Assembly (NCBI GenBank): GCA_963575745.1
Contig: CAUYUJ010007204.1
Span: forward strand, 25,001-48,313
DNA length: 23,313 nucleotides
From: Prorocentrum cordatum
Taxonomy: Eukaryota; Sar; Dinophyceae; Prorocentrales; Prorocentraceae
Reading direction: 5' to 3'
The position numbers and the translations under genes are program-made. Positions 18,384 through 23,313 of this stretch are shown here, piece by piece. The first letter of the stretch is position 1; the number at the start of each line of letters is the position of its first letter. The notes under the pieces are model-generated. The model ran no database searches. It was not told the origin of the DNA and was given only the letters and a program-made list of their open reading frames with translations.

Positions 18384-19058
18384 GCGGGTGCAGTACGGGT
18401 TCTCCCTCCAGAAGAGGCAGAACGAGTTCGACAGGATCCTGCATTGACCACTCGGATCACGGGCTCCAGGTGGGTCCTTACGGACAGGGACGGCGACCCC
18501 AACGAGACCGACGCGAGCAAGAAGCCTTTGCTCTTCATGAATGGCAACGACTGGAGGATGGCCAAGGCGCGATGGACCGTCCAGGGACACACCGACCCTG
18601 ACCTGCTGGAGCTGGAGACCTACAGCCCAGTCGTGGGTAAGGATTCGGTTTTCCTCATCCTGCAGATCTTGTGCACCAATAAGTGGACGCTGCAGCTTGC
18701 AGACATCACGTCGGCCTTCACAGCAGGAGACCCACTGGACAGGTCTCAGGGCAGGCTCTTTGTGGAACTACCACGGACGGGTATACCAGACGTGGAAACG
18801 GGTTCGTTGGTGGAGTTACTCAAGGCAGTATATGGACTCGGAGACGTTCCCGTCCAATGGCTGGCCTCTTTCACAAGTTATGCCAAAGAAATCGGTTCTC
18901 AGTGCTCCATCTTTGACGGCTGCGTCTTCTACCTCAGGGACGAGGAGGGCTTGCGCGGCGTCATGGGCCTTGCGGTGGACGACATCGTGGGCGGCGGCGA
19001 CCAGAAGTTCGATGAGGCCTACAAGAAGTTGCGTCAGAAGTTCCCCATTCGGGGCCTG
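18384..19058 (+). pseudogene. rt: copia reverse transcriptase
   Basis: The same frame 3 continues past the TAG at 18381 with TTRITGSRWVLTDRDGDPN, ARWTVQGHTDPDLLELETYS and PVVGKDSVFLILQI. Motif A is LQLADITSAFTAGD (Asp codon 18702-18704). LVELLKAVYGLGDVPVQWL is the YGL motif. Motif C is GLAVDDIVGGGD, with both catalytic Asp codons at 18978-18983. The active site is thus intact, unlike the LINE polymerase upstream. It ends near 19058, where the reading shifts to frame 1. Known role: copies the element RNA into cDNA in the particle. The ATG at 18444 is internal and not a real start. Confidence 0.93.
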
Positions 19059-20061
19059 GCGTCTCAAGAAGGGGAAGTACACAGGCAAGGAGCTCGACCA
19101 GAACGACGACAACACGGAGATCACCATCTCTCAACGCCAGAGCTCCGTTAATATTCAACTTATCGACATCGCCACAGAGAGGCGCAATACGCCTCAGCCA
19201 CCAGCGACGCCAGCAGAGCTGCATCAGTCACGGAGCCTGCGCGGCTCCATCTCCTTCCTGGCGCGGGAGAGTCGCCCCGACCTCTCGGGTCCTGTCTCTC
19301 TCTTGCAGGGAAAAATGCCGAATCTCACTGTGGACGACTTGCTGGAAGCAAATCGTATCGGCCGCAGGGCCAAGGAGTTTTGCGACGTAGCACTCAAGGT
19401 ACGACACATACCTTTTCACGAGCTGGCCTTCGCTGCTTTCAATGACGCGGCCTGGGCCAATGCACGGGATGGAGCATCACAAGCAGGATACATCGTGTTC
19501 GCTACGCGGCGTAAGATCTTGAAGGGCGAAGCGGCCACCATCTCCATCCAATCTTGGAAGAGTCACAAATTGAAGAGGAAATGTGCTCACCAGTTTGGTG
19601 CGGAGACGCTGGCCACATCGGAGGGCATGGCTATGGCGGAGTTCACCAGGACCATGCTGCTGGAGATCGTCGGCTCTGAGTTCGATCTGATGCGTCCCTA
19701 CCTACTCGCTGGTTGTTCCCCCGTCATCAGTGTGACCGGCTCCAGAGGCGGTTACGATCACGTTGCCAGTCCGAAGGCGGGACTGGCGGAGGACAATAGG
19801 GCAGCAATCGACGTGGCCATCGTGCGCTCAGCGATGCAGCGACCTCAAGTTCATCTACGATGGATCGAAGGTACAAGTCAGCTGACCGACCCGCTCACCA
19901 AGCGCAAGGGCGAGAGTACGTTACTTCGACATGCCCTGGGGTTGGGCGAGTACGGTATCACTGCGGACAGCATCGTGCTACGCCGACGGGAACAAGAGCG
20001 ACAGATGAGGAAGAAGAAGGGCAACCCTACTTATGCCTATTCTGTGGAGTGTTTTTTTTTT
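19056..20061 (+). pseudogene. rnh: copia reverse transcriptase thumb and RNase H
   Basis: Frame 1 resumes with KKGKYTGKELDQNDDNTEIT, the usual end of the copia polymerase before the connection. RNase H follows: FAAFNDAAWANARDGASQAG (Asp codon 19444-19446), QFGAETLATSEGMAMAEF (Glu codon 19603-19605) and GLAEDNRAAIDVAIVR (Asp codon 19792-19794), ending with IEGTSQLTDPLTKR. These acidic residues fit the family's metal site. RNase H removes the RNA template strand. The frame leads into a T10 run at 20052-20061, beyond which frame 3 gives the more protein-like sequence. Confidence 0.9.
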
Positions 20062-20312
20062 CTGGACTGGACCTGTGCGATATGGACTGCACGGGTAGCC
20101 TCAAGCACGACTACGAGGATGACGACCTCAACTACGAGCCCGAGGCCTATCGGTGGATCCGAGAGGCCCAGGAGGTATACCAGGCCCAGACCACCGACAG
20201 GGCCGTGCATGTGCATGGAGATGCGAGGACTTCATCGGGTTCTAAGCAGTGGACTACGACCAGTGTGAATCTGAAAGCGCAGGGAGCGCTTTCAAGTGCT
20301 ATGTGTGCTTAA
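20062..20312 (+). pseudogene. C-terminal acidic tail of the copia polyprotein, reaching into the LTR
   Basis: After the T run, frame 3 encodes DLCDMDCTGSLKHDYEDDDL then EPEAYRWIREAQEVYQAQ, and runs on into the right LTR, ending in LKAQGALSSAMCA and TAA at 20310-20312. The left LTR encodes the same last residues. The tail has no named domain. Whether the native protein truly ends inside the LTR depends on which frame is real across the T run. Confidence 0.45.
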
Positions 20313-20499
20313 CTAAGAACCCGAGACCCCTTTTGCTTAACCGTTTGGGTTCAAGGGGAAGGGGGTCCGTCGACCCCCTCTCCAGGAGTGCAGCTTGTCA
20401 TGTACTGAAAAGGTGTCTGCTATCTTTCCCTCCCGTTCAGAGTATTTCAGATTGTTTCAGATATCTTGGCGACCTACGATGTCTTGGGAACCATCCACA
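20264..20499 (+). repeat. right (3') LTR, 236 bp
   Basis: TGTGAATCTGAAAGCGC to GGGAACCATCCACA, matching the left LTR as described there. The 5' hairpin is intact (20273-20280 with 20286-20293). The base just before it is not part of a polypurine tract: the preceding 15 bases end in GACTACGACCAG. Confidence 0.96.
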
Positions 20500-20504
20500 G
20501 GACC
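20500..20504. repeat. target-site duplication, right (GGACC)
   Basis: Pairs with GGAAC at 12577-12581 with one mismatch, consistent with a 5-bp duplication on insertion. Confidence 0.6.
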
Positions 20505-20750
20505 AAAAACAACCTTCATATCTTTAACGACGAAGAAAGAGACGGTGTCTGAGATCACTTAAATTCGCCGGCCCAACGGGCCAGGGCGTGCTAAGATCTC
20601 CGGTAACTGGTTAACAGTATTAACAGTATTTCTAGTTCGCGCGCGCGGGGCGGCCCCTGGGGGTCCCCCGGCGAAAAGTACCCCGACCAACGCCCGACCG
20701 CCGCCCGACCAAGTCTACTCAGAGATGGTTTTCCTTCTGGGTGCGGCCTC
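20505..20750. other. spacer without a recognisable gene
   Basis: It includes a short hairpin (GGCCC-AAC-GGGCC near 20570), a direct repeat TTAACAGTAT/TTAACAGTAT near 20612-20631, and a CG-rich run at about 20638-20675. No coding motif. Confidence 0.5.
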
Positions 20751-21400
20751 TCAGGCTCCCCAGAGCGCGCTCAGAGTGCCCCAAGAGGCCCCCAAGACTG
20801 CCCAAGAGGCCCCCGAGACGCCCAAAGAGCGCTCGAAGACGCCGAAGATGACCCCAAGACGGCCCAAAAGGCCCCCAAGACAGCCCAAGAGGCCTCCAAG
20901 ACGCCCCAAGAGCCTTCCAAGAGGCCTCCGAAGAGAGCCCCAAGAGGCCAAAATCGTTGATTTTCATTGGTTTTTTCGATGTTTTTTGTGTTCTGGCTTT
21001 TTCGGCTTCCGGACGCTCCAAGACGGCCCAAGAGGCCCCCAAGACCGCTCCAAGACGGCCCACGAAGCTCCCAAGACGGCGCCGAAACGACCCAAGAGAG
21101 CCCTCAAGACGGCCCAAGTGCCGCCCAAGACGGACCAAGAGGCCCCAAGACGGGCCCAAGAGGGATTCAGGAGGGATACCGAGAACTCAAAAATGGAGCC
21201 CTCCGTCCCAGAAGGCGCCCAGGAGGTCCCAAAGAGGCCCCAAGAGGCCTCCAAGAGGCCCCAAGATGTCGCCAAGAGGCCCCAGGAGACTCCCAGGAGG
21301 CCCAAAAGAAGCCCCAGAAGGCTTCAAACATGTCTCCCAGGCGCCCCCGAACGGCCTCTCAACAGACCCCAAGAGGCCCCCCAAAGAAGCATCTTGACGA
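20751..21400. repeat. array of imperfect CCAAGA-type units (10-11 bp, about 21-bp pairs)
   Basis: Units such as CCAAGAGGCC and CCAAGACGGC recur every 10-11 bp with much drift. A less repetitive island (about 20945-21010) encodes KARTQKTSKKPMKINDFGLL on the minus strand. Frames stay open on both strands over much of the stretch (for example 20725-21612 plus and 20719-21159 minus), giving Pro/Arg/Lys-rich or Leu/Gly/Ser-Trp-rich sequence. I recall Leu/Gly/Ser-Trp-rich predicted proteins of this kind from dinoflagellate genomes. Open frames in several phases argue that this is a repeat and not a verified gene. Confidence 0.7.
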
Positions 21401-21575
21401 CGACTCTATTTCGCCCCATCGAGAGACGACCCCCAGGGAACTGCTTCACCATCAAAACTCCCCACGCAACGCGTCCGAACGACACCCGCCCCCAAGAGCG
21501 CAACATGGGCAACGAACACACAGACAAAAACCAGCGATGCCATATCACGGGCCGGCGGAATGAGCGAAGCGATTC
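21401..21575. other. end of the open plus frame; no recognisable domain
   Basis: A non-repetitive Thr/Arg/His-rich stretch continues the plus-strand frame to its TAA at 21610-21612. No family is recognised. Confidence 0.4.
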
Positions 21576-21647
21576 AATAAAAAGGTGGACCCAGCACAGG
21601 GAGCTCACCTAAATAAAGAGGTGGACCCATCACAGGGAGCTAATCCA
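21576..21647. repeat. 36-bp tandem duplication, each unit with AATAAA
   Basis: AATAAAAAGGTGGACCCAGC (from 21576) and AATAAAGAGGTGGACCCATC (from 21612) start two 36-bp units; both continue with ACAGGGAGCT. About 30 of 36 positions match. Confidence 0.85.
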
Positions 21648-22010
21648 CAGGACGGGGAGTAGGAGGGGGAGGAGGAGGAGGAGGAGGAGGAGGAGGAGGA
21701 GGAGGAGGAGGGGAGGGGAGGAGGAGGAGGAGGGGAGAGGAGGAGGAGGAGGAGGAGGAGAGAGGAGGAGGGGGGGAAGGAGGAAGAGGAGGAGGAGGGG
21801 AGGATGAGGAGGAGGAGAGAGGATGAGGGTGGAGGCGGAGGAGGAGGAGGAGGGGAGGAGGAGGAATGAGGAGGAGGAGAGGAGGAGGAGTAGGAGAGGA
21901 GGAGGATGAGTAGGAGGAGACGAGGACAGGCGGAGGAGGAGGAGGAGGAGGAGGGGAGCAGGAGGAGAGGGAGATGGAGGAGGAGGAGGAGGAGGCGGAG
22001 GAGGAGGAAA
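21648..22010. repeat. GGA polypurine array
   Basis: About 360 bp of degenerate GGA triplets on the plus strand with very few pyrimidines. It encodes only low-complexity Glu/Arg/Gly (plus) or Pro/Ser/Leu (minus). Confidence 0.93.
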
Positions 22011-22195
22011 CGACGCGAGCACGTCAGGGCCCTCGTCCGTTGCCACCAGCCCCGTCCCCCCCCAGAGCCCTGCCGAAGGTGCCCGCGCCGCATCCAACCG
22101 GCCCTGCTGCTGGGCCTCCGCGTCTGCGCTGCGCGGCGCGCTGCAGGAGCGCCACGCCGCTCTCCCCCAATGGCCCTGGCGGCCAAGGAGTTCGA
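22011..22195. other. GC-rich spacer between GGA arrays
   Basis: Non-repetitive and very GC-rich. Frames are open in both directions but no motif is seen. Confidence 0.45.
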
Positions 22196-22420
22196 GGGAG
22201 GGGTGGGGAGGAGGAGGTGGAGGAGGAGGAGGAGGAGGAGGAGGAGGAGGAGGAGGAGGAGGAGGAGGGGGATTAGGGGGAGGAGGGGGAGGAAGAGAGG
22301 AGGAGGGGAGGAGAGGCGAGGAGGAGGAGGAGGAGGAGGAGGAGGAGGAGAGGGGGAGAGAATGGAGGGGATGAGGATGAGAGGAGATGGTGGAGGAGGA
22401 GGAGGAGAGGAGGGTGGGCC
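22196..22420. repeat. second GGA polypurine array
   Basis: About 225 bp of GGA and related purine triplets, becoming GATGAGGATGAGA-like near 22368-22385. Confidence 0.92.
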
Positions 22421-22562
22421 CACCTTTGGCCGCAGGAACGTTGGCAGAGGGTTCCTGAGTGCTCGATTGGGAACATGACCCTGGGCTCGCCAGGGCACCT
22501 TTGGCCGAGGCCTTGAGGTAGAGCTTTTTCGACGTTTCCGTCGGTCTCGCGGGCCTGCTCCG
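22421..22562. other. spacer without a recognisable gene
   Basis: Non-repetitive sequence between the GGA and GAC arrays. No motif. Confidence 0.45.
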
Positions 22563-22729
<167 letters not shown>

Positions 22730-23061
22730 GGAGGTATCTTGGGCGTTCTTGCATGTTCTCGCCGCCACAGGACGGGCGCGCGCTCGGGAAATTCATTGGG
22801 ACGGGCCCTGTAAAGGGGAACGGTAGACTCAGAGGGGCCAGGTTCAAGCTGAGTTTTCGTGCGTTTTCGTCGGTTCTCGGCGGTCTTCCAGCCTCGGGGT
22901 GCTCTCCAGCAGCTCCGCCTCGCCGAGAGCTTTCCGGGGATGCTCGGATCGTGCCGAACGGCTGCTGGAGACACGAGCCATGGCTTGAAAACCAGACGAC
23001 GAGGATTACGCGGGGGCGCCCGACGCAGGAGGGGGAAAACGTCGGCATGGAATCGGCAATA

Positions 23062-23083
23062 CATCGCCGATCTATCGGCGATG
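23062..23083. other. near-perfect 22-bp palindrome
   Basis: CATCGCCGAT (23062-23071) and ATCGGCGATG (23074-23083) are exact reverse complements around the two bases CT. It could form a small cruciform or be bound by a dimeric protein. TCGGCAAT occurs just before it and again near 23165. Confidence 0.7.
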
Positions 23084-23090
23084 GGCCTCC

Positions 23091-23158
23091 GAATCCTCAC
23101 GCTTTTCCTGGGCGGGGCGGCCCCGACCGTGGATCCGCCGCGCTCTGGGTGAGGATTC
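23091..23158. other. 10-bp inverted repeat around a GC-rich loop
   Basis: GAATCCTCAC (23091-23100) and GTGAGGATTC (23149-23158) are exact reverse complements 48 bp apart. Within the loop GGCGG and CCGCC could pair in turn. Confidence 0.6.
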
Positions 23159-23313
23159 TCGGGGTCGGCAATGTGCCCCGGGCGGTGCGCAAAAAGCGGG
23201 GCTTGGGCGTTGCGCATTGGAGGGGCGAGACATGGGAGGGGCAGCGAGGGTTGCAGAGAAGGGGCCCAGCCTTTTCTAGGGCCCGAGAAGTGCACCTGTC
23301 TCCCCCTCCCCCT

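Larger units (their letters stand above)
12582..20499 (+). mobile_element. Ty1/copia-type LTR retrotransposon, 7.9 kb
   Basis: The element has direct LTRs with TG...CA ends, a possible primer-binding site, and gag, protease, integrase, reverse transcriptase and RNase H in that order on the plus strand. Integrase before reverse transcriptase is the copia order. The LTRs differ by three substitutions and one indel in 235 bp, suggesting a fairly recent insertion. The interior carries in-frame stops at 13650, 14611, 16236, 16239, 16260, 16572 and 18381, and frame changes near 13860, 16032, 19058 and in a T run at 20052-20061, besides a badly decayed linker at 14956-15600. It is therefore nonautonomous. 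No typical polypurine tract lies before the right LTR. Confidence 0.94.
22730..23313. other. no recognisable gene; contains palindromes
   Basis: Open frames cross this stretch (a long one on the minus strand continues from the GAC array), but the residues show no domain. Inverted repeats at 23062-23083 and 23091-23158 are listed separately. The window ends inside this stretch. Confidence 0.5.

Overview
The window reads as a stretch of gene-poor nuclear DNA from a dinoflagellate (inference). It is GC-rich overall. It is packed with long trinucleotide arrays and short dispersed GC-rich repeats, and holds two decayed retroelements whose proteins resemble dinoflagellate retroelement families. On the minus strand, 20751-21400 encodes the Leu/Gly/Ser-Trp-rich pseudo-repeat that I associate with predicted proteins of Prorocentrum, Polarella and Symbiodiniaceae (from memory, not searched). 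I found no host housekeeping gene, rRNA, tRNA, spliced-leader gene, CRISPR array or bacterial operon.

Layout. 1-1348: no recognisable gene; a hairpin at 354-390 and one copy of a dispersed GC-rich repeat at 860-985. 1349-1694: a minisatellite with an 89-bp unit, running directly into a compound GAT array (1694-2168). 2266-7486: a plus-strand non-LTR (LINE-type) retrotransposon broken by several frameshifts: endonuclease, linker, reverse transcriptase with thumb/connection region, Cys-His fingers, then an unrecognised helical module. A second GAT array (7691-7935) follows it. 7936-12576: no gene; at least seven more copies of the dispersed GC-rich repeat in both orientations, microsatellites, a MITE-like inverted-repeat element (9496-9669) and a nested hairpin with two alternative stems (12161-12232).

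12582-20499: an almost complete LTR retrotransposon of the Ty1/copia type on the plus strand. It has 235/236-bp LTRs with TG...CA ends that differ by three substitutions and one indel, a near-perfect 5-bp target-site duplication, gag with a CCHC knuckle, a protease, an integrase with HHCC and DD35E, a reverse transcriptase and an RNase H. The order (integrase before reverse transcriptase) defines copia. At least seven in-frame stops and several frameshifts break the polyprotein, so this copy cannot be autonomous.

20505-23313: an intergenic spacer, a roughly 650-bp array of imperfect CCAAGA-type units, a 36-bp tandem duplication carrying AATAAA, two GGA polypurine blocks, a GAC array with a GGCGAC edge, and a terminal region with a near-perfect 22-bp palindrome beside a second inverted repeat.

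The genes do not form a host pathway. Each retroelement encodes (or once encoded) its own copying and integration machinery, and the rest is repeat DNA. Frame breaks could in part be assembly errors, which only reads can settle.
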